Source: Ruminococcus sp. (lineage in GTDB: Bacteria; Bacillota; Clostridia; Oscillospirales; Acutalibacteraceae). From it: a stretch of DNA of 21,802 nucleotides. The notes beneath the pieces are model-generated. The model had not been told where the DNA came from, did not search any database, and worked only from the letters and a program-made list of their open reading frames with translations. Where the stretch lies: the NCBI GenBank assembly GCA_004555265.1, contig SFIQ01000029.1:1-21802 (forward strand). Reading direction: 5' to 3'. Positions within the stretch are counted from its first letter, which is position 1; every line of letters begins with the position of its first letter. Shown piece after piece: positions 1-7,919 of the stretch. The position numbers and the translations under genes were made by a program.

Positions 1-1
1 T

Positions 2-187
2 GAAATGGACCCCGAACAGTTGTGGGAAACGACCATGAATCCGAATTTCCGCACGATGCTGCGCGTGAGTTTGGAGGACGCGATGGAAGCGGACGAAACC
101 TTCTCCATTTTGATGGGCGACAAGGTCGAGCCGCGCCGTATGTTCATTGAAAAGAACGCAAAATATGTGCAGAATTTGGATGTGTGA
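2..187 (+). CDS. gyrB: DNA gyrase subunit B, C-terminal end (partial)
   Basis: This is the last 61 codons of gyrB; the rest lies before the window. The residues match the C-terminal TOPRIM-associated tail of GyrB: a DPEQLWETTMNP stretch, then a leucine-rich acidic helix, then the closing GDKVEPRRMFIEKNA motif shared by bacterial GyrB and ParE. With GyrA it forms the A2B2 gyrase that supercoils DNA using ATP; GyrB supplies the ATPase and TOPRIM parts. The reading frame is open back to the window edge. gyrA starts 10 bases after the stop, so the two are surely cotranscribed, as is usual in Bacillota near the replication origin. Confidence 0.95.
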   Translation, partial: EMDPEQLWETTMNPNFRTMLRVSLEDAMEADETFSILMGDKVEPRRMFIEKNAKYVQNLDV

Positions 188-197
188 GGAATAAAAC

Positions 198-2750
198 ATG
201 AAAAAACAGCAAAATGAGCACCGTGAGGAATACATCCCGTTTGAACAGCAAAAAATCGTCAATGTGGAAATCAATAAGGAAATGAAAAAATCCTTTTTGG
301 ATTACTCCATGGCGGTTATTGTTTCGCGTGCGCTGCCCGATGTGCGCGACGGCTTAAAGCCCGTGCACCGCAGAATTCTTTACACGATGTATGAAAACAA
401 TCTGTATCCCGAAAAGGCATACCGCAAATGCGCCGACACCGTCGGTGCGGTTTTGGGGCGGTATCACCCCCACGGAGACGCGTCCGTGTATGACGCGATG
501 GTGCGTTTGGCGCAGAGCTTCTCCATGCGCTATATGCTGGTAGACGGGCACGGCAACTTCGGCTCGGTGGACGGCGACCCGCCCGCCGCATACCGTTATA
601 CAGAGTCGAGAATGAGCAAAATCTCGATGGAAATGCTCACGAATATTGACAAAGATACCGTCGATTTTATGCCGAACTACGATGACCGCTTAAAGGAACC
701 GACGGTGTTGCCGTCGCGCTTCCCCAACCTTTTGGTCAACGGCTCAACGGGTATCGCCGTCGGTATGGCGACCAACATTCCGCCGCACAATATGCGCGAG
801 GTGATTGACGGCATCAATGTGCTTATCGACAACCCCGACGCCACACTCGAAGAAATTATGGAGTGCATCAAAGGCCCCGACTTCCCCACCGCGGGGATTA
901 TTATGGGGCGCGCGGGCATTCGCGCGGCATACGCCACGGGGCGCGGCAAAATTACCTTGCGCGCCCGCGCCGAAATTGTCGAAAACGAGAAAACCGGCAG
1001 ATTTTCCATCGTTGTTACGGAGCTGCCCTATCAGGTCAATAAAGCGCGCCTGATTGAAAGCATTGCCGATTTGGTGAAGGACAAACGCATTGAGGGCATT
1101 GCCGACATCAACGATTATTCCAACCGAGAGGGTATGCGTATGGTCATTGACCTAAAACGCGACGCAAACCCGCAAGTGGTGCTCAATCACCTGTTCCAAT
1201 ATACGCAGCTGCAAATTTCCTACGGCATTATTCAGTTGGCACTTGTAAACGGCGAGCCGAAAACGCTGACTTTAAAGGAAATTTTACAGCAATATATCGA
1301 CTATCAATGTGAAATCATCACCCGCAGAACGAAATATGACCTGAAAAAAGCACAGGACAGAGAGCATATTTTGGAAGGGCTAGCAAGAGCCATTGACATT
1401 GTGGACGAAATCATTGCCACCATTCGCGCCTGTAAGGGCGGCACGCCCGAGGCAAAAGCCGCGATTATGGAAAAATTCGGCTTTGATGACCCGCAGGCGG
1501 CGGCAATCGTGGCTTACCGTCTCGGACAGTTGGCAGGGCTTGAAATCAAAAAGATTTTGGAAGAGCGCGACGAATTGTTACGCAAAATCGCGGAGTACAC
1601 CGAAATCCTCGGCTCGGAAGAACGCGTGCTTGCCATTGTCAAAACCGAACTTTCCGCCATCGGCGAGAAATTTGCCGACGAGCGTCGCACCGAAATTGTC
1701 AATGTCAGCGGCGAGGTCGATATTGAGGACTTAATCCCCGAGGAAACCTGCGTGTTCACCCTCACCAATATGGGCTACATCAAGCGTCAGCCTGTGGACA
1801 CCTACCAAACCCAGCACCGCGGCGGCAAAGGGATTAAAGGCATGACGCGGCGCGAAGAGGACATTGCCGAAACGATGTTCACCTGCTCGTCGCACGATTA
1901 CATTATGTTCTTTACCTCGCTCGGGCGCGTGTATCGCCTGAAAGGGTATGAAATCCCCGAGGGCAGTCGGTCGAGCAAGGGGATGAATATTGTCAACATT
2001 TTGCCGCTTGTGGCGGACGAAAAGGTTACGGCGATGATTCGTGTGCCCGATTTCGGCGAGGAAAACGCCTATTTGTGTATGGTCACGAAAAACGGCGTGA
2101 TTAAGCGCACCGAACTTGACGCTTATAAAAACATCCGCAAAAGCGGCATTGCCGCCATCAATTTAGACGAGGGCGACGAACTTTGCTGGGTGAAACTGAC
2201 CGACGGCGAGCAACAGTTGATGATTGCCACCAAAAAGGGTATGTGTATTTCGTTCAAAGAGGATGACGCGCGCTGCATCGGCAGAACGGCGCGCGGCGTG
2301 AAAGCCATTACCCTCTCGGCGGGCGACTGCGTGGCGGGTATGTGCGTACTCGACGGCAGTAAAAAGGTTTTAACCGTGTCCGAAACGGGCTACGGCAGAC
2401 GGTCGGATGTTTCCAACTACCGCGTGCAGTCCCGCGGCGGCAAAGGGCTTATCAACTACCACACCAAACAGTACGGCGATGTTGCCGCGATTACGATGGT
2501 TTCCGACGATGAGGATGTGATTTTGATTGCCTCCGACGGCGTGATTATCCGGATTCACGCGGGCGACATCAGCGAATTTGCCCGTCCCTCCAAAGGCGTG
2601 CGCGTAATGCGCATTTCCGAGGGCGAGCGCGTGATGACGCTGTCCGTAACCCCGCACGAAGAAGAAAAAGTAGACGGGGCAACGGAAGAAAACGCGGCGG
2701 CAGACGAAGCCGTTACAGAAAATACGGCAGAAACCGCGCCCGAAGCATAA
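198..2750 (+). CDS. gyrA: DNA gyrase subunit A
   Basis: GyrA is the DNA-breaking and rejoining subunit of gyrase. At 850 residues it is full length. The ATG follows a GAGGA ribosome site by about 7 bases. The winged-helix core holds the catalytic tyrosine in RYTE (Tyr134). The quinolone pocket reads HPHGDASVYD (residues 90-99). The C-terminal beta-pinwheel starts with a GyrA box of the form QHRGGKG near residue 540, a close variant of QRRGGKG that supports true gyrase rather than topoisomerase IV. A second RGGKG lies near residue 750. The last 30 residues are an acidic, alanine-rich tail. An unusual point is alanine at residue 95, where E. coli has Ser83; Asp99 matches Asp87. I see no clear terminator after the stop. 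Confidence 0.98.
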   Translation: MKKQQNEHREEYIPFEQQKIVNVEINKEMKKSFLDYSMAVIVSRALPDVRDGLKPVHRRILYTMYENNLYPEKAYRKCADTVGAVLGRYHPHGDASVYDAMVRLAQSFSMRYMLVDGHGNFGSVDGDPPAAYRYTESRMSKISMEMLTNIDKDTVDFMPNYDDRLKEPTVLPSRFPNLLVNGSTGIAVGMATNIPPHNMREVIDGINVLIDNPDATLEEIMECIKGPDFPTAGIIMGRAGIRAAYATGRGKITLRARAEIVENEKTGRFSIVVTELPYQVNKARLIESIADLVKDKRIEGIADINDYSNREGMRMVIDLKRDANPQVVLNHLFQYTQLQISYGIIQLALVNGEPKTLTLKEILQQYIDYQCEIITRRTKYDLKKAQDREHILEGLARAIDIVDEIIATIRACKGGTPEAKAAIMEKFGFDDPQAAAIVAYRLGQLAGLEIKKILEERDELLRKIAEYTEILGSEERVLAIVKTELSAIGEKFADERRTEIVNVSGEVDIEDLIPEETCVFTLTNMGYIKRQPVDTYQTQHRGGKGIKGMTRREEDIAETMFTCSSHDYIMFFTSLGRVYRLKGYEIPEGSRSSKGMNIVNILPLVADEKVTAMIRVPDFGEENAYLCMVTKNGVIKRTELDAYKNIRKSGIAAINLDEGDELCWVKLTDGEQQLMIATKKGMCISFKEDDARCIGRTARGVKAITLSAGDCVAGMCVLDGSKKVLTVSETGYGRRSDVSNYRVQSRGGKGLINYHTKQYGDVAAITMVSDDEDVILIASDGVIIRIHAGDISEFARPSKGVRVMRISEGERVMTLSVTPHEEEKVDGATEENAAADEAVTENTAETAPEA

Positions 2751-2891
2751 AAATTTTAAAATTCGTAACAAATAGAACGCTTTTTCGTGCTATATATTTC
2801 TGTAAAGGTCTTTGTAAGCGCACAAAGACGGTGAAATACAGCGGCGCGCCGTATCTTTTCGGCGTACCCGAAGCAGAAAAGAGAAGAATGT

Positions 2892-4175
2892 ATGGACAAC
2901 CAACAATATACACCCCAACCCCCCGTGGGGCAGACGATGAACGGAGAACAAAATACTCCGTATGCGGCGGGGCAAGCGCCCCATACGCCGCCGAATGTGC
3001 AACCGCCCTACGGTGCAGGCGGATATGTGCAAAACGGGTACACGCCGCAAGGACAGCCGCCCTACGGCATACCCTACGGGCAAGCCTTCAATATGCCCCC
3101 GTATACACAACAGCCCCCCTACGCACAGCCCCCCTACGGTCAGCCGCCGTATGGCAACCCGTACTATACACCGGGCTACGGCGGCGCGCCATATACCGGC
3201 TATATTGCGCCGAATGACCCGCAGATGCTTCGCAAGAAAAACGAAACCCGCACTGTGCGCACCATGAGCGCGGCGCACGGGCTTTCGGTTTTGGGCTTTA
3301 CGGTGTTTGCCTATATAGTCAGCGCGCTATTGGCGCTTATTCCGGGCTTTCGCGCGGCGTATACGGGCAATTCGGTATTCAGCGAGGCAATAGACGCCGT
3401 TTTTTCGATTTGCATTATTTTTGTTCCGTTCTGTTTCAGTTTCGTATTTCAAAAAAAGCGCGGGCTGATAAAAGAATTGCCGCTGGGCACGCCAAATGAC
3501 GGCAAAGCGGCGGTGCTGCTCGTGTTTATCGGCGTGATGAGCTGTGTTGCGGCGAGTTATGCAACGGGCATTTTGACTTCGGCGGTCGAAAACATTTTCG
3601 GCGTTACCTTTACCTTGCCCGAAAGCGATACGGTTTACAATTCCGTGCCGCTGTTTTTGCTGGCAACGCTCGGCACGGCGATTGTGCCCGCATTTATTGA
3701 GGAATTCGCCATTCGCGGCACGGTGATGCAGCCGCTTCGCAAATACGGCGACAAATTCGCCATTGTGATGTCGGCGCTGGTGTTTGGACTGATGCACGGC
3801 AATATGGTGCAAATCCCCTTTGCATTTCTTGCGGGGCTCGCCATCGGCTATGCCGTGACGGTGACCGGCTCGATGTGGGTTGGCGTCGCCATTCACTTCC
3901 TCAACAATTTTATTTCGGTACTGATGCAGGTTGCGGTGGACAATTTGCCGGACAACCACGAAAACATTGTGCTTTTGGGGCTGCTGGCGCTAGTGTTCAC
4001 CACGGGAATTGTCTGCCTGGTGGTGTATTTGAAAAACTATGCGCGCACGCCGCTGCAAAAAGGCGACGAGACGCTTTCCAACGGGGAAAAAGCCAAGGCA
4101 TATCTTTGCACCGTGCCGATGATTCTTGCGGCGATTTCGCTGTTGATTGAAACGGCGCAATATATTGAATTTTAA
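2892..4175 (+). CDS. CPBP-family intramembrane metalloprotease with a Pro/Tyr/Gly/Gln-rich N-terminus
   Basis: This 427-residue membrane protein has two parts. Residues 1 to about 106 are a low-complexity cytosolic tail rich in proline, tyrosine, glycine and glutamine, with repeated PPYGQ/PPYAQ units. From about residue 131 there are several hydrophobic segments. The CPBP (CAAX protease and bacteriocin-processing, Rce1-like) signature is complete: EEFAIR (Glu270, Glu271, Arg274), FGLMH (Phe298, His302) and HFLNN (His335, Asn339). Members are intramembrane metalloproteases or related enzymes; the substrate here cannot be told from sequence. The stop overlaps the tadA start by one base (TAATG), so the two are probably cotranslated. 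The start is preceded by AGAAGA-type purines, a modest ribosome site. Similar PYGQ tails occur on other Bacillota membrane proteins and may bind partners; that is inference. Confidence 0.85.
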   Translation: MDNQQYTPQPPVGQTMNGEQNTPYAAGQAPHTPPNVQPPYGAGGYVQNGYTPQGQPPYGIPYGQAFNMPPYTQQPPYAQPPYGQPPYGNPYYTPGYGGAPYTGYIAPNDPQMLRKKNETRTVRTMSAAHGLSVLGFTVFAYIVSALLALIPGFRAAYTGNSVFSEAIDAVFSICIIFVPFCFSFVFQKKRGLIKELPLGTPNDGKAAVLLVFIGVMSCVAASYATGILTSAVENIFGVTFTLPESDTVYNSVPLFLLATLGTAIVPAFIEEFAIRGTVMQPLRKYGDKFAIVMSALVFGLMHGNMVQIPFAFLAGLAIGYAVTVTGSMWVGVAIHFLNNFISVLMQVAVDNLPDNHENIVLLGLLALVFTTGIVCLVVYLKNYARTPLQKGDETLSNGEKAKAYLCTVPMILAAISLLIETAQYIEF

Positions 4176-4663
4176 TGGACAAACAAAAAACGGACAATAC
4201 TATGGATAAAACGGAGTTTATGCGCCTTGCGCTCGACGCGGCAAAAGAAAGCGCCGCCGAGGGCGAAGTGCCTGTGGGCGCGGTTGTGATACGCAACGGC
4301 GAAGTGGTCGCCGTGGGCAGAAACCGCCGCGAATCCGTCAAAGATGCCCTTTCCCACGCGGAAATCGAGGCCATTCGCACCGCCTGCGCGGTGTTGGGCG
4401 GTTGGCGGCTTTGGGAATGTGAAATGTATGTGACCTTGGAGCCGTGCCCGATGTGCGCGGGGGCAATTCTCAACGCGCGCATTCGTAAGGTGACCTTCGG
4501 CGCGTATGATCAAAAAAACGGCGCGGTTTCGAGCGTAATGCAAATGTACGATTACCCCTTTACCCACAAGCCTGCCGTCGAGGGCGGCGTGTTGGCGGAC
4601 GAATGTGCCGGCGTACTGTCGGATTTTTTTAAAGCCTTACGGTCGCGGGGCGACAAATCGTAA
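4175..4663 (+). CDS. tadA: tRNA-specific adenosine deaminase TadA
   Basis: TadA deaminates adenosine 34 of tRNA-Arg(ACG) to inosine, letting one tRNA read CGU, CGC and CGA. The zinc deaminase motifs are clear: HAE (His61, Glu63 as the proton shuttle) and PCPMC (Cys91, Cys94). A GEVPVGAVV stretch lies before them, as is typical of the family. The length of 162 residues is normal. The first ATG overlaps the stop of the upstream protease gene by one base. A second in-frame ATG at 4202 gives the more usual MDKTEFMRLAL N-terminus, so the true start may be there. The gene is followed by a repeat-rich spacer before mrp. Confidence 0.95.
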   Translation: MDKQKTDNTMDKTEFMRLALDAAKESAAEGEVPVGAVVIRNGEVVAVGRNRRESVKDALSHAEIEAIRTACAVLGGWRLWECEMYVTLEPCPMCAGAILNARIRKVTFGAYDQKNGAVSSVMQMYDYPFTHKPAVEGGVLADECAGVLSDFFKALRSRGDKS

Positions 4664-4712
4664 ATCTACTTTCAGGTAACCTTTCCAAAATCCTCTCGAT
4701 TGGGAATAACAT

Positions 4713-4790
4713 CTTGTAGGGCGGGTGGCTTGCCCCGCCGTCAATTTACAGCAAACCGAAACGGGCGAACACAGTTCGCCCCAACGAACA
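4713..4790. repeat. Degenerate hairpin repeats between tadA and mrp
   Basis: Two worn copies of the GTAGGG hairpin family lie here. The first has a GGCGGG...CCCCGCC arm pair just after GTAGGG (about 4717-4741). The second is the GGGCGAAC/GTTCGCCC type (about 4768-4784). Both families recur at 5.7, 8.9-9.5, 18.4 and 21.1-21.6 kb. They end some 30 bases before the mrp start. Confidence 0.75.
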
Positions 4791-4819
4791 TGCAACATCT
4801 AAAAAGGAGATACAAAAAT

Positions 4820-5609
4820 ATGAGCGAAGGTTGTTCCGGAAATTGCAGTTCCTGTTCGTCAAACTGTGAAAAGAAAGATATGCGCCTGCCCGAAAACCAA
4901 TACAGCACCGTGAAAAAGGTCATCGGTGTTGTCAGCGGCAAGGGCGGCGTGGGCAAAAGTTTGGTGACTTCCCTGTTGGCGGTCGCGGCGCAGTCCGCAG
5001 GCAAACAGGCGGCGATTTTAGACGCCCATCCCCAAAGCGTTCGGTCTGCACGACCGCGCCGAGGGTAGCGAGGAAGGTCTTTTCCCGATGCAGACCAAAA
5101 CCGGCGTACGCGTGATGAGCGTCAATTTGCTTTTGGAAAAAGAGGATGCCCCCGTCATTTGGCGCGGGCCCGTCATTTCGGGAATGATAAACCAATTTTG
5201 GCAGGAGGTCATTTGGGGCGATGTCGATTATATGTTCGTCGATATGCCGCCCGGCACGGGCGATGTGCCGCTGACCGTGTTCCAAAGTTTGCCGGTGGAC
5301 GGCATTGTGATTGTCACCACCCCACAGGATTTGGTGACGCTGATTGTCAAAAAAGCGTACAATATGGCGAAAATGATGAACATTCCCGTGTTGGGGCTGG
5401 TCGAGAATATGAGTTATTTCGAGTGCCCCGACTGCGGCAAACGCCATTCGATTTTCGGCGAAAGCAAATTGGACGAAGTGGCAAAAGAACTCGGCGTGCC
5501 CGTGCTTGCGCGGTTGCCGATTGACCCCAAAACCGCCGCTTTGGTCGATAGAGGTGCGGTGGAATTGGCAAACACCGATATGTTCAACGATTTTGTTGCG
5601 AAGTTATAA
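4820..5609 (+). pseudogene. mrp: Mrp/ApbC-type Fe-S cluster carrier P-loop ATPase, frameshifted by a small deletion
   Basis: Mrp/NBP35-type ATPases carry Fe-S clusters to target proteins. The first part (4820-5026) starts after an AAGGAG site. It has a cysteine-rich head (Cys5, 9, 12, 16) and the deviant Walker A GKGGVGKS (residues 40-47), and runs to ILDA. The family's next residues, normally DITGPS or similar, are missing. Homology resumes one frame away at 5025-5033 with PIPKAFGL and continues to 5609, including MPPGTGDVPLT and a CPDC pair (CxxC) near ENMSYFECPDCG. A loss of about 17 bases accounts for both the missing residues and the frame change. Read as is, the first frame ends at 5068. 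The downstream part could be translated only from an internal start such as ATG 5088. This is either a real pseudogene or an assembly error. Confidence 0.85.
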
Positions 5610-5614
5610 TGGAT

Positions 5615-5649
5615 ACGGACGAGGCCGCGCGCTTCGTCCGTCTTTTTTT
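5615..5649 (+). terminator. Rho-independent terminator after mrp
   Basis: An 8-bp stem ACGGACGA/TCGTCCGT (5615-5622 with 5634-5641) is followed directly by a run of T (5641-5648). It starts 6 bases after the mrp stop. Confidence 0.85.
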
Positions 5650-5664
5650 GTTCGGACAAATAAA

Positions 5665-5985
5665 AATTGGGGTTTGTCTTTCCAACCGTAGGGGCGGGTT
5701 TCCACGCCCGCCCGCTTGTCATTCTGAGCCGTTAGGCGAAGAATCTCGTTTCGTATATTTTGCACTATTGGAGATCCTTCGCTTCGCTCAGGATGACAAA
5801 TGGGGGTTTGTGGTGATAATTTTATGCGGTAGGGCGGGGCTTGCCCCCGCCGCGGGGTTCGATGTGAATTAACGGCGGGGGCAAAATTCTCCGAATTCGG
5901 GCACCCTTTTGTCTGCTTCGCAGACATTTCCCCTATCAGGGGAATCACCCCGCCCTACCCTAATCCTGTATTTCGTTCGTGCTTT
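5665..5985. repeat. Intergenic repeat cluster between mrp and prfA
   Basis: This stretch between two convergent genes holds no credible coding sequence. In order: an AATTGGGGTTTGT module; a GTAGGGGCGGG...CCCGCCC hairpin (5686-5714); one copy of the long polar inverted repeat (5717-5798); another GGGGTTTGT module; a GTAGGGCGGGGC/GCCCCCGCC hairpin (about 5829-5851); a GGCGGGGGCAAAATTCTCCG block; and a GTCTGCTTCGCAGAC hairpin followed by CCCCTATCAGGGG (5911-5942). The segment 5812-5985 is found again in pieces, inverted or direct, at 8840-9410. From 5986 to 6079 I see nothing recognisable. Confidence 0.85.
5717..5798. repeat. Polar inverted-repeat element, copy 1
   Basis: The ends are TGTCATTCTGAGC and GCTCAGGATGACA. 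Inside them GCGAAGAATCTC faces GAGATCCTTCGC. Arms pair except at one position each, so the element has a fixed polarity (a TTCT side and a TCCT side). Confidence 0.85.
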
Positions 5986-6079
5986 TTTGAGGATTTTTGT
6001 TATGGCTTTTTGCCGCATGCTATGCGCACGGGACAATCTCGCGCAAAAAACGCAGGGCAAAATCCGCGCAATTCGTCGC

Positions 6080-7156
6080 TTATTCGCTCGGATTTGCCTT
6101 TAACTTTTCCGCGGTGTCGGCGGTAATTAACGCGTCGATAATTTCGTCCAAATCCCCGTTCAAAATCTGCTCGATTTTATAAAGCGTTAAGCCGATGCGG
6201 TGGTCGGACACGCGCCCCTGCGGGTAGTTATAGGTGCGAATGCGCTCGCTGCGGTCGCCCGTGCCGACCTGACTGCGGCGCTCTCCCGCGATTTCGGCGT
6301 TTTGCTTTTCGCGTTCAATCTCCAACAGCCGCGACCGCAATACTTTCAACGCCTTGTCTTTATTTTTATACTGACTGCGCTCGTCCTGACATTCGACCAC
6401 CATGCCCGTGGGCAGGTGCGTCACGCGGATGGCCGACGAGGTCTTGTTGACCTTTTGCCCGCCTGCGCCGCTCGAACGGAACACATCAATCTGCAAATCG
6501 GCGGGGTCTAACTCAAATTCGACTTCTTCGGCTTCGGGGAGCACCGCCACCGTTGCGGTCGAGGTGTGCACACGCCCCTGGCTTTCGGTTTCGGGCACGC
6601 GCTGGACGCGGTGCACGCCGCTTTCAAATTTCAGCCGGGAATACGCGCCCTCCCCCTCGACGGTAAAACTGATTTCCTTAAAGCCGCCCAATTCCGTTTC
6701 GTTGGCGTTGATGATTTCGGTTTTAAACCCGTGCGCCTCGGCGTACATCGAATACATTCTGTAAAGCGAGCCTGCGAACAGCGCCGCTTCCTCACCGCCC
6801 GCGCCCGCGCGGATTTCCACAATGACATTTTTGTCGTCGTTTTCGTCGCGGGGCAAGAGCAGGATTTTCAATTCTTCGTTGAGTTTTTCTAACTTTTCGC
6901 CGGTTTCTTCCCATTCTGCCTGTGCAAGTTCCCGCAGTTCACGGTCTGCGCCGCTCTCGTCCAAAATCGCGCGCGCCTCGTCATTTGCGGCTTTTACGGT
7001 TTTGTATGCGCAGAATTTTTCGACAATCGGCGTCAACTGCTTGGCCTCTTTCATCAATGCGGCATATTTTTGCTGGTCATTGACAACCGACGGTTCGCAA
7101 AGTTCCGCGTTGACGGCGGCAAGGCGTTCTGCAATGCCCTCTAACTTTTCTATCAT
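6080..7156 (-). CDS. prfA: Peptide chain release factor 1
   Basis: RF1 ends translation at UAA and UAG by triggering peptidyl-tRNA hydrolysis. The 358-residue length is normal. The catalytic GGQ is at 232-234 within SGAGGQKVNKT. The stop-reading tripeptide is PET (188-190), in the place of the RF1 PxT motif and unlike the SPF of RF2; SQGRVHTST follows it as expected. The N-terminal helical domain spans roughly 1-105. The ATG overlaps the stop of the upstream DUF951 gene by 4 bases (ATGA), so translation is coupled. It runs convergent to mrp. I see no clear hairpin-plus-T terminator after it. Confidence 0.97.
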   Translation of the reverse strand: MIEKLEGIAERLAAVNAELCEPSVVNDQQKYAALMKEAKQLTPIVEKFCAYKTVKAANDEARAILDESGADRELRELAQAEWEETGEKLEKLNEELKILLLPRDENDDKNVIVEIRAGAGGEEAALFAGSLYRMYSMYAEAHGFKTEIINANETELGGFKEISFTVEGEGAYSRLKFESGVHRVQRVPETESQGRVHTSTATVAVLPEAEEVEFELDPADLQIDVFRSSGAGGQKVNKTSSAIRVTHLPTGMVVECQDERSQYKNKDKALKVLRSRLLEIEREKQNAEIAGERRSQVGTGDRSERIRTYNYPQGRVSDHRIGLTLYKIEQILNGDLDEIIDALITADTAEKLKANPSE

Positions 7157-7347
7157 ATCTGTTCGTCATCTTTCCGTTGAATTTTTTTGATGTTTCTTTC
7201 GATTTTTACGCGCGGCACCATCACTTCTCTGCCGCAGTTTTGACACCGCAGACGAAAATCCATGCCGACGCGCAAAACCAAAAATGTTTTGTTGCCGCAG
7301 GGGTGCGGCTTTTTCATTTCCAAAATATCGCCGACGCGTACATCCAT
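7153..7347 (-). CDS. DUF951 family small protein
   Basis: This 64-residue protein matches the DUF951 family of Bacillota: it starts DVRVGDILEMKKPHPCG, has a middle LRVGMDFRLRCQNCGREV, and ends in a basic tail. Cys17 and the CQNCG pair look like a small metal-binding site. The function is unknown; members are often near translation or replication genes. A GAGG ribosome site lies just upstream. The stop overlaps the prfA start by 4 bases. The gene starts only 16 bases after a terminator hairpin, which leaves little room for its own promoter. Confidence 0.9.
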   Translation of the reverse strand: MDVRVGDILEMKKPHPCGNKTFLVLRVGMDFRLRCQNCGREVMVPRVKIERNIKKIQRKDDEQI

Positions 7348-7363
7348 AAAAACACCTCGTTTG

Positions 7364-7395
7364 AAAAAAACAGCGTACCGAAAACGGGTACGCTG
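7364..7395 (-). terminator. Strong rho-independent terminator between the exporter gene and DUF951-prfA
   Basis: On the minus strand the 9-bp stem CAGCGTACC/GGTACGCTG (7395-7387 with 7379-7371) encloses a 7-base loop and is followed by seven T (7370-7364). It ends 16 bases before the DUF951 start. Confidence 0.9.
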
Positions 7396-7409
7396 AAATC
7401 GATAACGGT

Positions 7410-7907
7410 TTAGCCCATAGAGAAAATGCCGTAGGTGAAAAACGACATAATCAAGCCCGCAATGAACACGCCCAGCGCGATAATCGGGAGCGAGCGTTTC
7501 ATATCAATATCCAAAAGCGCCGCCATCAGTGCGCCCGTCCAGCCGCCCGTGCCGGGAAGCGGAATGGCAACAAACAGCAACAGCCCCCAGGATTTGTAGC
7601 GGAGCACTTTTTCTTTGTTCCGTTCGGTTTTGCCCTCTAATTTTACGATGATTTTCTCAAAAAATTTAAACCGCCGCAAAAATTCAAATATTTTTTTGAT
7701 AAACAAAATAATAAACGGAATCGGCAGCATATTGCCGAGGTAGCAAATGACAAACGCCTTCAAAAACGGCATTTCCAACAGCCGTGCGGCAATCATACCG
7801 CCGCGGCATTCCAAAATCGGCAGCAGCGAAATGACAAATGCCGTAAGTTCCGGCGGGATTTTGTCCTGAAACAGCTCCACAAGGGTTTGGGCAAGGGTTT
7901 CGGCCAT
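7410..7907 (-). CDS. COG2426-type putative small multidrug export membrane protein
   Basis: This 165-residue integral membrane protein matches the Sm_multidrug_ex family (COG2426). Typical marks are LPILECRGGM near residue 30 and the glycine/proline-rich AIPLPGTGGWTGAL near residue 115-128. I count about four hydrophobic segments, with a basic loop (residues about 68-105) between the second and third. The export role is a family label with little experimental support. The start has an AAGGAG site 8 bases away and lies 12 bases after the stop of the NUDIX gene, so both share the promoter at 8729-8757. A strong terminator follows. Confidence 0.85.
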   Translation of the reverse strand: MAETLAQTLVELFQDKIPPELTAFVISLLPILECRGGMIAARLLEMPFLKAFVICYLGNMLPIPFIILFIKKIFEFLRRFKFFEKIIVKLEGKTERNKEKVLRYKSWGLLLFVAIPLPGTGGWTGALMAALLDIDMKRSLPIIALGVFIAGLIMSFFTYGIFSMG

Positions 7908-7919
7908 AGCGGTTCTCCT

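Noticed and set aside
2751..2891. Promoter or terminator between gyrA and the CPBP gene
   Set aside because: TATATATT near 2790 is AT-rich but no -35 fits well, and no hairpin with a T tail is seen.
5021..5050. Programmed frameshifting in mrp
   Set aside because: There is no convincing slippery site with a stimulator, and conserved residues are missing, which frameshifting would not explain.
5609..5872. Short open frames over the repeat clusters (also near 8881-9409, 21049-21363 and 21373-21591) with phrases such as CHPERSEGS and RAWKPAPT
   Set aside because: They are chance translations of the interspersed repeats, lack ribosome sites and change frame from copy to copy.
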